DNA of 64,000 nt from Aliagarivorans taiwanensis DSM 22990 (GCF_000429505.1 NZ_AUBZ01000022.1:25251-89250), one strand, 5' to 3'; shown: positions 17,094 through 25,330, numbered from the stretch's first letter. Numbers and translations are program-made. Notes: generated from the sequence alone by a model not told the origin.

Positions 17094-18455
17094 ATGACAA
17101 TTTGGAACACTGCCCTCAATAAAGGCAACAAAGCCCAAGCACTGGCGAGTCTAATCGCCGATGCCATCGCCAACGGCGAGCTACAAGCGGGCGAAAAACT
17201 CCCGACCCAACGCGCACTGGCCGAACAGCTGCAGCTGGGGATCGGCACCATTACCCGCGCACTAGCGCTGGCCGAGCAGCAAGGACATATCCAGTGCAAG
17301 GTGGGCAGTGGCTGTTATGTCAAAGCGCAGAACCAGCGCCAGTGGGGTGAGGAACAACAGCCCGATAGCCTTGGCATGTGGCAGAACCTAGCGGTGGACC
17401 AAGACCGCGCCTCGCCACTGCTGGAGCTGTTTCAGCTCTATCAGCACAATCCCGCTCAACTTAACCAGCTGCTCAACGACGAAACTGCTCAAGGGGCGCT
17501 GTTCCAGCGGCAGATCTTGGCTGAGTGGCTCAATCAGCCGAGCATGCATGCCGAGCAACTGTTCTTTTGCTATGGCGGCCAACATGGCCTGCAAACCGCA
17601 CTATTGGCCTCGGGATTGGCAGGGCAATCACTGATGTGTGAAGAGCTGTGTTATCCGGGCCTTAGCAACTTGGCGCGCCAGCTCAATATCAAGCTCAAGC
17701 CAATAAAACTGGATGAGCAAGGCCTCTGCCCCGATTCGCTAGAAGCGGTGTTGCAACACAACAGCTGCCGCCACCTCTACCTCACCCCGAATCAGCAAAA
17801 TCCGACCGCCAGTACCATGTCGCTGGAGCGACGCGAGCGGATTGTCGAACTCGCTCAGCGCTACCAACTAACGGTGATTGAAGACGATGTGAGCAGCCCG
17901 TTGGCGCAATCGCCCGCCCCCCTGCAGAGCCTGCTGCCCGAGCAAGTCATCTATCTAAATAGCTTCTCCAAAGGGGTGTTTCGCGGGCTACGTTTTGGCT
18001 ACCTGCATGTGCCACAGGCCATGATTCAGGAGTTCACCCGAAGTATTCGTGCCAATGCCTGGCTGGTAAGCCCACTGTTGATTGATTTAGCCTGCCAGTG
18101 GATTAAGCAAGGCCACGCCGAGCACGCATTGGCCCAACAGGCGAGTCAACTCAAACAGCGCGCTGCCTTGCTGCATCACTACCTAAAAGGCTTCGACTAT
18201 CGCTATCAAGAGGGCGGACTACATTGCTGGCTACAGCTGCCCAGCGGCTGGAGCAGTAATAGCTTTGCCGAGGCGGCCAAACAGCAAGGGCTGGAGCTCG
18301 CCTCAGCCGAGCACTTTAGCGTTAGCGGCCAAGTGCCGAATGCGATCCGCCTGTCGCTGGGCCAGCTCAGTGACAATCTCGCCTTGGACCAAGCATTAGC
18401 GCTACTTCGGCAGTTGCTAAATGAGGGCGTACCGAACAGTAGCGATCTTTGCTAA
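17094..18455 (+). CDS. MocR-type regulator (GntR HTH fused to an aminotransferase-like domain)
   Basis: A 453-aa fusion. Residues 10-75 are a GntR winged HTH (KLPTQRALAEQLQLGIGTIT, then LALAEQQGHIQCKVGSGCYV). Residues 100-450 have the fold-type I PLP-dependent aminotransferase domain, with TPNQQNPTASTM as the substrate/PLP region, EDDVSSPL contributing the PLP aspartate, and the Schiff-base lysine in SFSKGVFRGLRFGY. MocR regulators sense a PLP-linked amine or amino acid and usually activate or repress a neighbouring gene. The divergent LysE exporter is the likely target. Confidence 0.87.
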   Translation: MTIWNTALNKGNKAQALASLIADAIANGELQAGEKLPTQRALAEQLQLGIGTITRALALAEQQGHIQCKVGSGCYVKAQNQRQWGEEQQPDSLGMWQNLAVDQDRASPLLELFQLYQHNPAQLNQLLNDETAQGALFQRQILAEWLNQPSMHAEQLFFCYGGQHGLQTALLASGLAGQSLMCEELCYPGLSNLARQLNIKLKPIKLDEQGLCPDSLEAVLQHNSCRHLYLTPNQQNPTASTMSLERRERIVELAQRYQLTVIEDDVSSPLAQSPAPLQSLLPEQVIYLNSFSKGVFRGLRFGYLHVPQAMIQEFTRSIRANAWLVSPLLIDLACQWIKQGHAEHALAQQASQLKQRAALLHHYLKGFDYRYQEGGLHCWLQLPSGWSSNSFAEAAKQQGLELASAEHFSVSGQVPNAIRLSLGQLSDNLALDQALALLRQLLNEGVPNSSDLC

Positions 18456-18538
18456 ACGCCCTTGTTCATCTCAGATTGGGTTAAAGCTTGGCAAGGCTTC
18501 GCCGATAAAAAGGCATCGCTGGGTAAACAGATCAGGAT

Positions 18539-18877
18539 ATGTTTGTTAACTACAACTTAGGTGCCGCATCCTTTGAATCGCCCTACGCTGCGCGTCAGCG
18601 TATTGAGCGGGCAGCGCCACGGCAAACAATCACCGAATACAGCGCGGCCCGCCAAACCGGTCGCCCCGGAACACCAGTATTTGGCGATGCCGATGTTCAG
18701 CCGGGCCTCAGCCCAGAGCAATTACGCAACACCCACGATGCAAAAGTCGCCAATCGTAAGTCGATTCGCGAGGCAATGAACCGCAGCGTCCAAGACTCTG
18801 GGCCTCATATTCGTTTATACCGGGAGTATGCGGATTCGCGGGGACAACGTGGGCCGCAGATGTTGGCCAGAGCCTAA
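18539..18877 (+). CDS. Hypothetical small protein
   Basis: A 112-aa hydrophilic protein that I do not recognise. It is rich in Arg, Ala, Gln and Pro, has no signal peptide or membrane segment, and shows no known motif; the central part (TGRPGTPVFGDADVQPGLSP) looks disordered, and the C-terminal part is likely helical. AGGAT immediately precedes the ATG. It starts 83 bases after the MocR gene on the same strand and is convergent with the GGDEF-like gene. Coding is supported by an uninterrupted frame with composition like its neighbours, not by homology. Confidence 0.5.
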   Translation: MFVNYNLGAASFESPYAARQRIERAAPRQTITEYSAARQTGRPGTPVFGDADVQPGLSPEQLRNTHDAKVANRKSIREAMNRSVQDSGPHIRLYREYADSRGQRGPQMLARA

Positions 18878-18887
18878 TTGTGGGCGA

Positions 18888-19643
18888 CTAAGCGCCTAAC
18901 CAGATAGCATCATCCATACGATGCGCCAAGATAGTATCCGCACTCTCACCCACCTCGGGATAATGCACCCACGCCATACGCGCGCGCTGGCCATTAAGTT
19001 GGCCGATCAGCGCCTGCTGCAGTTTCGGGATCATCAACTCACAGCTATGTCGATTAGCCCCGTACAGCAAGGCCACCAGTTCCCGTTGACCAAACTTGGC
19101 AATGCTATCGGAGCGGCGCAACTGGGTGCGTAAGGTGGCAGCCAGCTGGATAAACAGGTCTTCATCGTAGGATTCGGGGATCTGCAGGGTAAGTAAGCTA
19201 AAGGACTCGAGATTACGCTGGCTAAGGCGCAGCGCCTGAATCAGCATCTCGCGAAACATCTGCCCGCGCAGCAGTCCGGTTTGTGGGTCACGCAAGTGGC
19301 CGTGGTCGCTGATCTCCGGCATGGTGAGTGGCAAGATGCTGCCAAACACCACTTGCTGCCCAGCCACGGTAATCGGCATGGCGTTTAACCTTAGCCATTC
19401 ATCCTCGCTGTGGCAATAGTGCATCACCAAGGGGCTTTGCTGCGACATAGAACGCTCAAAGGCACTGGCGAAGGCACTGCGGCAACAGGGGTCTAAAGAC
19501 ATCAACCAAGGCTGCAACTGAAAACGTTGATAGCCGGTATGGATCCACGGGTAGCTGACACACAGCTGATCGTCCTGCTGCTGATAGAGCCACAGTCCGC
19601 TATCGGCTTCCAGTAATGTGTCGAAGTAACCCTCTAAGCTCAC
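18888..19643 (-). CDS. PAS-like protein with a degenerate GGDEF domain
   Basis: A 251-aa protein. Residues 1-110 look like a PAS-type sensory domain. Residues 120-235 match the GGDEF fold: DPQTGLLRGQMFREML corresponds to the usual DPLTGLPNR start, and RRSDSIAKFGQRELVALL corresponds to the active-site hairpin. The signature GGDEF is replaced by GQREL, so diguanylate cyclase activity is unlikely; the domain may bind GTP or c-di-GMP or serve as a partner. There is no signal peptide or membrane segment. It is monocistronic between convergent and divergent neighbours. Confidence 0.75.
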   Translation of the reverse strand: MSLEGYFDTLLEADSGLWLYQQQDDQLCVSYPWIHTGYQRFQLQPWLMSLDPCCRSAFASAFERSMSQQSPLVMHYCHSEDEWLRLNAMPITVAGQQVVFGSILPLTMPEISDHGHLRDPQTGLLRGQMFREMLIQALRLSQRNLESFSLLTLQIPESYDEDLFIQLAATLRTQLRRSDSIAKFGQRELVALLYGANRHSCELMIPKLQQALIGQLNGQRARMAWVHYPEVGESADTILAHRMDDAIWLGA

Positions 19644-19764
19644 TGTGCTGGCCTGTTGTAAGCTGCTGATACTCTACAGCATAGTCCGATATTGCGAATG
19701 GACTAAATCTTCTGCAAACAAACACTTAGCAACAACACTTAGCAACAGCACAAAAACGCTACGG

Positions 19765-20637
19765 CTAGATCAGCTCCAACTCACGCATCACATCAGTAAT
19801 ACACTGTTTGGTGGCCTCGCTCAGCTCCATCACCGGCAGGCGGCACTCTGGCTGGCATTTACCCAGTAGCGATACCGCATACTTAGCACCGGCCGGGCTT
19901 GGCTCAGCAAACATCGCTTGGTGCAGTGGGATCAGCTTGTCTTGAATGGACTGTGCCAGCGCATAGTCGCCATCCAGCGTGGCTTGCTGCATCTGTGCAC
20001 ACAGCTTTGGTGCGACGTTAGCAGTTACCGAGATACAGCCTTGGCCGCCGCTCAGGTTGTAAGCCACTGCGGTTGCATCTTCACCGCTTAGCCAGCAGAA
20101 CTCGCCATCAATCAGTTGGCGCTCGAACAGTGGGCGGCTCAGATCGCCGGTGGCATCTTTTACCCCAACGATACGCGGCAGCTTCGCCAGCTCAGCCATG
20201 GTTTCTGGCTCAACATCCACCACCGCACGTGGAGGAATATTGTAAACCACGATAGGAATGTCGGTGGCGTCATGCACCATCTTGAAGTGTTGATACAGAC
20301 CGGGTTGCTTAGGACGGTTGTAGTAGCCTGCCACATGCAAGGTAGCGTCTGCGCCAGCTTGTTGCGCCTGACGGGTGTATTCAATCGCTTCGACGGGGTT
20401 GTTAGAGCCCGCACCGGCGATAACCGGTACACGGCCTGCCGCTTGCTCGACCACGGTCTTGACCACTTGCACGTGCTCATCGTGCGTTAAGGTTGGGCTT
20501 TCACCAGTGGTACCGACGGGCACAATCGCATGTGTACCTTGCTCGACATGCCACTCAACTAAGGCTTTGATCGCCTCGTAATCCACTTCACCATCACGAA
20601 ATGGCGTGACTAGCGCAACTATTGACCCTTTAAACAT
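19765..20637 (-). CDS. dapA: 4-hydroxy-tetrahydrodipicolinate synthase
   Basis: A 290-aa cytoplasmic enzyme condensing pyruvate with aspartate semialdehyde, the first committed step of lysine and diaminopimelate synthesis. Clear family motifs are [13 protein letters not shown] at the start, [12 protein letters not shown] near residue 40, the tyrosine in VVYNIPPR, and the Schiff-base lysine in [11 protein letters not shown]. The ATG at 20637 is preceded by GGAG; an open frame continues upstream through a terminator hairpin and is not coding. In many relatives dapA is followed by a lipoprotein gene (bamC); here it is not. It may be controlled by a leader attenuator (20673-20702). Confidence 0.92.
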   Translation of the reverse strand: MFKGSIVALVTPFRDGEVDYEAIKALVEWHVEQGTHAIVPVGTTGESPTLTHDEHVQVVKTVVEQAAGRVPVIAGAGSNNPVEAIEYTRQAQQAGADATLHVAGYYNRPKQPGLYQHFKMVHDATDIPIVVYNIPPRAVVDVEPETMAELAKLPRIVGVKDATGDLSRPLFERQLIDGEFCWLSGEDATAVAYNLSGGQGCISVTANVAPKLCAQMQQATLDGDYALAQSIQDKLIPLHQAMFAEPSPAGAKYAVSLLGKCQPECRLPVMELSEATKQCITDVMRELELI

Positions 20638-20672
20638 GCCTGCTCCATCCTGCGTAAATAAAAATCGGCGTA

Positions 20673-20702
20673 AAATAAAAAACCCGGTCACATGGCCGGG
20701 TT
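20673..20702 (-). terminator. Terminator hairpin in the dapA leader (candidate attenuator)
   Basis: On the minus strand a 7-bp stem (AACCCGG at 20702-20696 with CCGGGTT at 20687-20681) is followed by a T-rich tract (20680-20673) and then, 36 bases later, the dapA ATG. No gene lies upstream on this strand within the divergent region, so the terminator must act on the dapA leader itself or on a small RNA. Confidence 0.7.
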
Positions 20703-20945
20703 CAGATTCGCTTGTCGTCGTTTAGTGCTGCCCAGCCAGATCCCGCTCCCTGCATTTAGGAAGCTTGCGTTTGAGCTTGAAAGAAACGAGGTTCGTCACG
20801 AATTAATCTCTGTAATAAAACTGCCCCTAGTTTCCCAAGCTGGCCCCAAATGTCAAGGCTTGAGGCTGCAAAGCATGGCGCCACTCATGGTGTTTTGCTA
20901 AAAACTTCACTATTATTGCGGCACTTTTTCCGACCCGGCAGTCCC
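20703..20945. other. dapA/rsmC divergent intergenic region
   Basis: It carries the dapA leader on the minus strand and the rsmC promoter on the plus strand. A perfect -35 hexamer TTGACA (minus strand, 20856-20851) has only a poor -10 at the right spacing. A possible 17-codon reading frame on the minus strand ends just before the terminator hairpin, but it has no ribosome site and no run of regulatory codons. I do not see the conserved core of a lysine riboswitch. Confidence 0.4.
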
Positions 20946-21977
20946 ATGAACAGCACCATCCAGCCCAGCAGCCAATTACTCGAACGCCACCCTGACCTCT
21001 TTGACGATCGTAGCCTGCTGGTATTTGGACAAGTACTCGATCACTACCCGCTAAGCCTGACCAAGTCATGCAAGCAACTGCAAGTTCATAACTACAACTT
21101 TTCCAATCATCAGGCCATGCAGGCGAAAGCCTCAGACGCCCAGCTCAGCTTTGGCGCGCTGCCCAAAGCTGCCGAGGGGTGCAATGCCGCCCTGATGTAT
21201 ATGCCCAAGGCCAAGCAAGAGGCAGCAATGCTGCTGGCAGCGGTATTGCCGCAGCTACCAACGGGCTCCGAGCTGTATGTGGTGGGCGAGAACCGGGGCG
21301 GCATTAACGCCACCGATAAGCTGCTCAAACACTACGGTTTGTCCCCACGAAAGCTTGATAGCGCGCGCCGCTGCTCGCTTTACTACTGCGAGATAGACCA
21401 GCCGATCCCCGCCTTTGAGCTGCAGCAGTGGCAGCAGCAATTCAACCTAACGCTGCCCCAGGGCGAGGTTGCACTCAGCTCGATGCCAGGCGTTTTCAAT
21501 CACGGCAAACTGGATGCAGGCACCGAGTTACTTCTCCAGCAGCTCCCCAAACTGCAAGGAGAGATCCTCGATTTTGGCTGTGGCGTGGGAGTGATTGGTG
21601 CAGCCCTTGCCCTAAATAAGGGCAGCACCATTAGCATGCTCGATGTTAGTGCTTACGCCGTAGAGTGCGCCCGCCAGAGCCTAACGCTGAATGGACTAAC
21701 TGGAACAGTGTTTGCTTCAGACGGTTTAAGTGAAGTGACCGGGCGGTACGACTTTATAGTAAGTAACCCTCCCTTCCATACGGGCGTACATACCGACTAT
21801 CAGGTAGTAGAAAATTTTATTCGCGGTGTAAAAAAACACCTCAAGCCCCAAGGCGAATTGTGGTTGGTCGCCAACAGTCACCTGCAATATGAAAGCTTGT
21901 TGAACAGCAATTTCTCATCCTGGGAACAGCGGGTCGATAACCGCAAGTTCAAGGTATTGCGCGCTATCAACAATTAA
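20946..21977 (+). CDS. rsmC: 16S rRNA (guanine-1207-N2) methyltransferase
   Basis: A 343-aa protein, the same length as E. coli RsmC. It methylates G1207 of 16S rRNA in the small subunit. The N-terminal half is the degenerate methyltransferase-like domain (QVLDHYPLSL, YMPKAKQEAAMLLAAVLPQL); the C-terminal half is the active domain, with the SAM-binding motif ILDFGCGVGVIGAALAL and the catalytic NPPF motif in VSNPPFHTG. The ATG at 20946 matches the family start; an open frame upstream is not conserved. It ends at a clear terminator before glgC. Confidence 0.9.
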   Translation: MNSTIQPSSQLLERHPDLFDDRSLLVFGQVLDHYPLSLTKSCKQLQVHNYNFSNHQAMQAKASDAQLSFGALPKAAEGCNAALMYMPKAKQEAAMLLAAVLPQLPTGSELYVVGENRGGINATDKLLKHYGLSPRKLDSARRCSLYYCEIDQPIPAFELQQWQQQFNLTLPQGEVALSSMPGVFNHGKLDAGTELLLQQLPKLQGEILDFGCGVGVIGAALALNKGSTISMLDVSAYAVECARQSLTLNGLTGTVFASDGLSEVTGRYDFIVSNPPFHTGVHTDYQVVENFIRGVKKHLKPQGELWLVANSHLQYESLLNSNFSSWEQRVDNRKFKVLRAINN

Positions 21978-22001
21978 GCTGGTTAGCTTTAACATTTTGT
22001 T

Positions 22002-22031
22002 AAATCCCCTGTTTACATTGGGGGATTTTTT
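22002..22031 (+). terminator. Rho-independent terminator after rsmC
   Basis: AAATCCCC (22002-22009) pairs with GGGGATTT (22021-22028), with the T tract continuing to 22031. Confidence 0.85.
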
Positions 22032-22052
22032 GAGAAACTGTTGTCAGCAATT

Positions 22053-22068
22053 TTGAAAACGATTTCAA
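22053..22068. promoter_or_regulatory. LacI-family-type operator upstream of glgC-glgA
   Basis: The 16-base sequence TTGAAAACGATTTCAA is a near-perfect palindrome centred on CG, with only one mismatched pair. This is the classical form of LacI/GalR-family operators (compare the CcpA, PurR and MalR types). It lies 20 bases before the glgC start and just downstream of a -35-like TTGTCA (22041-22046), a position suited to repression. No LacI-family gene is in this window. Confidence 0.65.
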
Positions 22069-22088
22069 CTTAACCAAGGTAGGTCACT

Positions 22089-23309
22089 ATGGCAGGCATC
22101 CTTTCTATGATTTTGGCAGGGGGAGAAGGAACGCGTCTCTACCCGCTCACCGAAAGCCGCACCAAACCCGCAGTTCCGTTCGGTGGTAGCTATCGACTCA
22201 TCGACTTCGCACTGAATAACTTTGTTAACTCGGATTTCCTGAAGATCTACGTGCTGACCCAGTTTAAGTCGCAGTCACTCAATACCCACCTTCGCCAAGC
22301 CTGGCACCTGTCTGGTATTACCGACCGCTTTATTGATGCCGTGCCCGCACAGATGCGGATGGGCAAACGTTGGTACGACGGCACTGCCGATGCCATCTAT
22401 CAGAACATCCGCTTTATTGAGATCAACGAGCCAGAGCATGTCTGTATCTTCGGCAGTGACCACATCTATAAGATGGATGTGCGCCAGATGGTCGACTACC
22501 ACCGCCAGCTTAAGGCCGACCTCACCGTGGCCGCGATTAAGGTGCCAGTGGATCAGGCCGATCAGTTCGGCATTATCGAGGTCGACGAGCAGGGTCGTAT
22601 GATTGGCTTTGAAGAGAAACCCAAAGTAAATCCTAAGACCATCCCCGGCGATCCCGACCACGTGCTGGCGTCGATGGGCAACTATGTGTTTGAAACCAAC
22701 ACCCTACTCAAATCACTGGTCGAAGATGGTGAAAACCCTGAATCGAGCCACGACTTTGGCAACGACATCATTCCTAAGCTCTATCCCAAGGGCAATGTCT
22801 ACGCCTACGACTTCACCACCAACCAGATCGCCGGCGAGGCGGCCAGCGGCTACTGGCGCGATGTGGGTACCCTCGATGCCTACTGGGCAGCCCATATGGA
22901 TCTGCTAGACGAGAACCCTCCGTTCTCGCTATACAACCCCAAGTTCCCGCTACACACCCACTATCCACCGCTGCCACCGGCAACCTTTAAGGATATGGAC
23001 GGCAAAAAAGTCAGTGTCAGTGAGTCGCTCATCTCAGCCGGTAGCTTTGTGCTGGGCTCAGAAGTGAACCGTTCTGTGCTGGGCTTCCGCAGCCACGTGC
23101 GCCCGGGCTCCATCGTCAGCGAATCGGTGCTGATCGCCAACTGTAAGATTGGTGAGGGCTGCTCGATTCGTCGCACCATCATCGATAAAAACGCCGAAAT
23201 CGCCCCCGGTACGGTGATCGGCGAGAACCTTGAGGAAGACCGCAAACGCTTTACCGTGTCACCGAACGGCATCGTTGTGATCCCGAAAAATGCACGGGTT
23301 GGCTTCTAA
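22089..23309 (+). CDS. glgC: Glucose-1-phosphate adenylyltransferase
   Basis: A 406-aa intact ADP-glucose pyrophosphorylase, first enzyme of glycogen synthesis. It starts with the nucleotide-binding loop ILAGGEGTRLYPLTESRTKP, has the sugar-phosphate region GFEEKPKVNPKTIPGDP and SYWRDVGTLDAYW-like GYWRDVGTLDAYW, and ends with the left-handed beta-helix regulatory domain. A ribosome site (AAGGTAGGT) precedes the ATG. It is followed by glgA, and a LacI-type operator lies in front. Its C-terminus (FTVSPNGIVVIPKNARVGF) differs from the E. coli-like one of the broken copy at 2-706, so this is a distinct GlgC subtype and not a recent duplicate. Confidence 0.93.
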   Translation: MAGILSMILAGGEGTRLYPLTESRTKPAVPFGGSYRLIDFALNNFVNSDFLKIYVLTQFKSQSLNTHLRQAWHLSGITDRFIDAVPAQMRMGKRWYDGTADAIYQNIRFIEINEPEHVCIFGSDHIYKMDVRQMVDYHRQLKADLTVAAIKVPVDQADQFGIIEVDEQGRMIGFEEKPKVNPKTIPGDPDHVLASMGNYVFETNTLLKSLVEDGENPESSHDFGNDIIPKLYPKGNVYAYDFTTNQIAGEAASGYWRDVGTLDAYWAAHMDLLDENPPFSLYNPKFPLHTHYPPLPPATFKDMDGKKVSVSESLISAGSFVLGSEVNRSVLGFRSHVRPGSIVSESVLIANCKIGEGCSIRRTIIDKNAEIAPGTVIGENLEEDRKRFTVSPNGIVVIPKNARVGF

Positions 23310-23361
23310 GCGAGCAACTGAACTGATATAACAGAAGTATTTGCTTCCGTTAGTACCATCA

Positions 23362-23385
23362 CAGAGGCACCCTTAGGTGCCTCTG
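23362..23385 (+). other. Hairpin between glgC and glgA
   Basis: A perfect 10-bp stem, CAGAGGCACC (23362-23371) with GGTGCCTCTG (23376-23385), and loop CTTA. It lacks a T tract and ends 5 bases before the glgA ribosome site, so it more likely tunes mRNA stability or glgA translation than terminates transcription. Confidence 0.65.
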
Positions 23386-23403
23386 ATGTTTAAGGAGAAT
23401 ATT

Positions 23404-24858
23404 GTGTCGAGTTCAGCCAACATTTTATTTGTGGCTTCCGAGGTAGAGAGTTTGGCTAAGACCGGCGGTCTGGCCGACGTGGCCAAAGCCCTTCCCTTGG
23501 CTCTTCAACGACATGGACAGGACGTCCGCTTGATCATGCCCTTCTACAAGACGCTAAAGCGTCGCGAAGAGGCAACCAAGCTACTTGACCTGCAACTGCC
23601 CAGCGACCAGCCGGACCAACCCTTCCACTACAGCGTCTACCAACTCAAGTTAGGCGATGTGCCTGTCTACCTGCTGGAACACCAAGAGTACTTTGAGCGC
23701 GATGGCCTCTACGGTGAAGGCGAGTTCGGCTACGACGACAACGGCGAGCGCTTCGCCTTCTTCAGTCGCGCAGTCTTTCAGGTGTGTGAAGCGCTGCAGT
23801 TCAAACCGGATATCCTGCACTGTAACGACTGGCACACCGGGCTTATCCCCTTCCTACTGAAGGTCCGCTTCGCCCAACACCCGTTCTTCTGCAACACCAA
23901 GAGCATCTTGACCATCCACAATGCTGCGTTTCAGGGGATCTTCGAGCGTCGCCAATTCGATCGCTTGGAAGGTGCCAGCGAAGGCTTGGTGGATCAGTTG
24001 CTGGACAACTTCCACTGCGTCAACCTGCTCAAAGCCGGTATTCGCTTCGCCGATAAGATCAATGCGGTGAGCCCCAACTACGCGCAAGAGCTACTGACCC
24101 GACTCGGCTCCCATGGCCTGGGCGATGTCTTTATGGAGCGTCAAGCTGACTTGGTGGGCATCCTCAATGGCTGTGACTATTCCGATTGGGATCCAGCCAG
24201 CGACAAGCTACTGCCGTTTAACTACTCGTTGGACGATATCAGCGGCAAACAGAAGTGCCGCGACGAGCTGCAGCGCAAAACCGATCTGGAGTCTCTGCCA
24301 GTGCCGATCTTTGGCATGGTATGCCGACTGACCGAGCAAAAAGGCTTCTATCTGCTGCTCCCTGCACTGGAGCACTTCCTGCGCCACAACGTGCAAGTGG
24401 TGATCGTTGGTACTGGCGATAGCCAGATCGCGGCAGCGCTGGAGCAATTACAGCTGCGCTACCCGCGGAAGTTGCGCTTTATCAATGCCTACTCCAACGA
24501 GCTGGCCCACCTTATCGAAGCCGGTGCCGACTTCTTCTTGATGCCGTCGCTGTTCGAGCCCTGCGGCCTAAACCAGATGTACAGCCTGGCCTATGGCACC
24601 TTGCCGATTGTGCGAGGAGTGGGTGGTCTAAACGACACCGTGGTGGACTACGACCAAGACCCAGAGAAGGCCACTGGCCATATCTTCTACGAGCCGGAGT
24701 CCAGCGATCTACTCAATACCCTGCGCCGGGCACTGCTGCTCTACCTTGAACACCCGGAAGAGTTTAGCGCTATGCGCCAGCGCGCCATGCAAACCCGCTT
24801 TGGTTGGGAAGAGTCGGTGGAGCAATACTTAGAGCTGTATCACCAAGCGCGAAGTTAA
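23404..24858 (+). CDS. glgA: Glycogen synthase (ADP-glucose dependent)
   Basis: A 484-aa GT5 glycosyltransferase that extends the alpha-1,4-glucan with ADP-glucose. It shows the N-terminal signature EVESLAKTGGLADVAKALP (the KTGGL loop binds ADP-glucose), an HNAAFQG segment, and the C-terminal donor-site region PSLFEPCGLNQMYSLAYGTL with the catalytic glutamate. The GTG at 23404 follows AAGGAG at 7 bases and is preferred over an upstream ATG at 23377 that lies inside the hairpin. With the preceding glgC it forms a two-gene operon; branching enzyme and phosphorylase are not in the window. Confidence 0.92.
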   Translation: MSSSANILFVASEVESLAKTGGLADVAKALPLALQRHGQDVRLIMPFYKTLKRREEATKLLDLQLPSDQPDQPFHYSVYQLKLGDVPVYLLEHQEYFERDGLYGEGEFGYDDNGERFAFFSRAVFQVCEALQFKPDILHCNDWHTGLIPFLLKVRFAQHPFFCNTKSILTIHNAAFQGIFERRQFDRLEGASEGLVDQLLDNFHCVNLLKAGIRFADKINAVSPNYAQELLTRLGSHGLGDVFMERQADLVGILNGCDYSDWDPASDKLLPFNYSLDDISGKQKCRDELQRKTDLESLPVPIFGMVCRLTEQKGFYLLLPALEHFLRHNVQVVIVGTGDSQIAAALEQLQLRYPRKLRFINAYSNELAHLIEAGADFFLMPSLFEPCGLNQMYSLAYGTLPIVRGVGGLNDTVVDYDQDPEKATGHIFYEPESSDLLNTLRRALLLYLEHPEEFSAMRQRAMQTRFGWEESVEQYLELYHQARS

Positions 24859-24941
24859 ACCCTGCCCGCCCCACTGTCGCTTTGGCATTTGGGCGGGTTG
24901 TCTTATACCCTGTATGAAGGCCGTCCCATTCAGGAGGAACT

Positions 24942-25223
24942 ATGGGGATATCTGAACAGATTCATAACTTTAATGAGTTTTTAGTTGCTGAGCAGCTACG
25001 CGATCTAAAACAGCTTAATGAGCTAAACGACGAGCAGAAGCTCGACCTCTATTGCATCGTACTGAATCGCCTACCCGCCCGCTACGTTAGGCATGATGTG
25101 GATGCACTGAGCAGCCTCAGCGATGAACAGCGCCAACACCTGCAAGAAAACATCGCTATTGAGATCAACGATGCCCTCGATTTCTTGCTGCGAGACCGCC
25201 GCCAAGAGGTCAGAGATAGCTGA
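24942..25223 (+). CDS. ComFB-like small protein
   Basis: A 93-aa, mostly helical protein. The segment DLYCIVLNRLPARYVRHDVD closely follows the ComFB family pattern (late competence protein ComFB of Bacillus, and related c-di-nucleotide-linked proteins), in which an aliphatic helix leads to LNRLPPRYV. The usual N-terminal cysteine cluster of some members is absent. Function in gammaproteobacteria is unknown. GGAGGAAC just upstream of the ATG is a strong ribosome site. It stands alone between the glgCA operon and the promoter of the envelope operon. Confidence 0.6.
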   Translation: MGISEQIHNFNEFLVAEQLRDLKQLNELNDEQKLDLYCIVLNRLPARYVRHDVDALSSLSDEQRQHLQENIAIEINDALDFLLRDRRQEVRDS

Positions 25224-25254
25224 AGAAAACTTGAGACATTTCTCACAAATTTAC

Positions 25255-25283
25255 TTGTTAGACGTCATCAAACGGTCTACAAT
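25255..25283 (+). promoter_or_regulatory. Sigma-70 promoter of the envelope operon
   Basis: -35 TTGTTA (25255-25260), 17-base spacer, -10 TACAAT (25278-25283). Transcription would start near 25290, leaving a leader of about 140 bases before the first gene at 25432. Confidence 0.7.
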
Positions 25284-25298
25284 CCCCGCCTATTTTCT

Positions 25299-25330
25299 AG
25301 CCAAGTAGCAGAACAATCTGCTGTTTGGCT
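25299..25330 (+). other. Structured 5' leader of the envelope operon
   Basis: Two stacked perfect stems: AGCCAA with TTGGCT (25299-25304 / 25325-25330) and AGCAGA with TCTGCT (25307-25312 / 25317-25322), separated by a symmetrical GT/GT internal loop and capped by ACAA. It starts within about 10 bases of the predicted transcription start. A stem at the very 5' end of an mRNA usually protects the transcript (as in ompA) or can be part of a regulatory leader. Confidence 0.6.

Noticed and set aside
20703..20860. Lysine riboswitch in front of dapA
   Set aside because: The leader lacks the conserved junction motifs I would expect; only the terminator stem supports regulation.
20692..20901. 69-aa plus-strand ORF over the dapA leader
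   Set aside because: It overlaps the leader and terminator region, has no ribosome site and does not resemble a protein.
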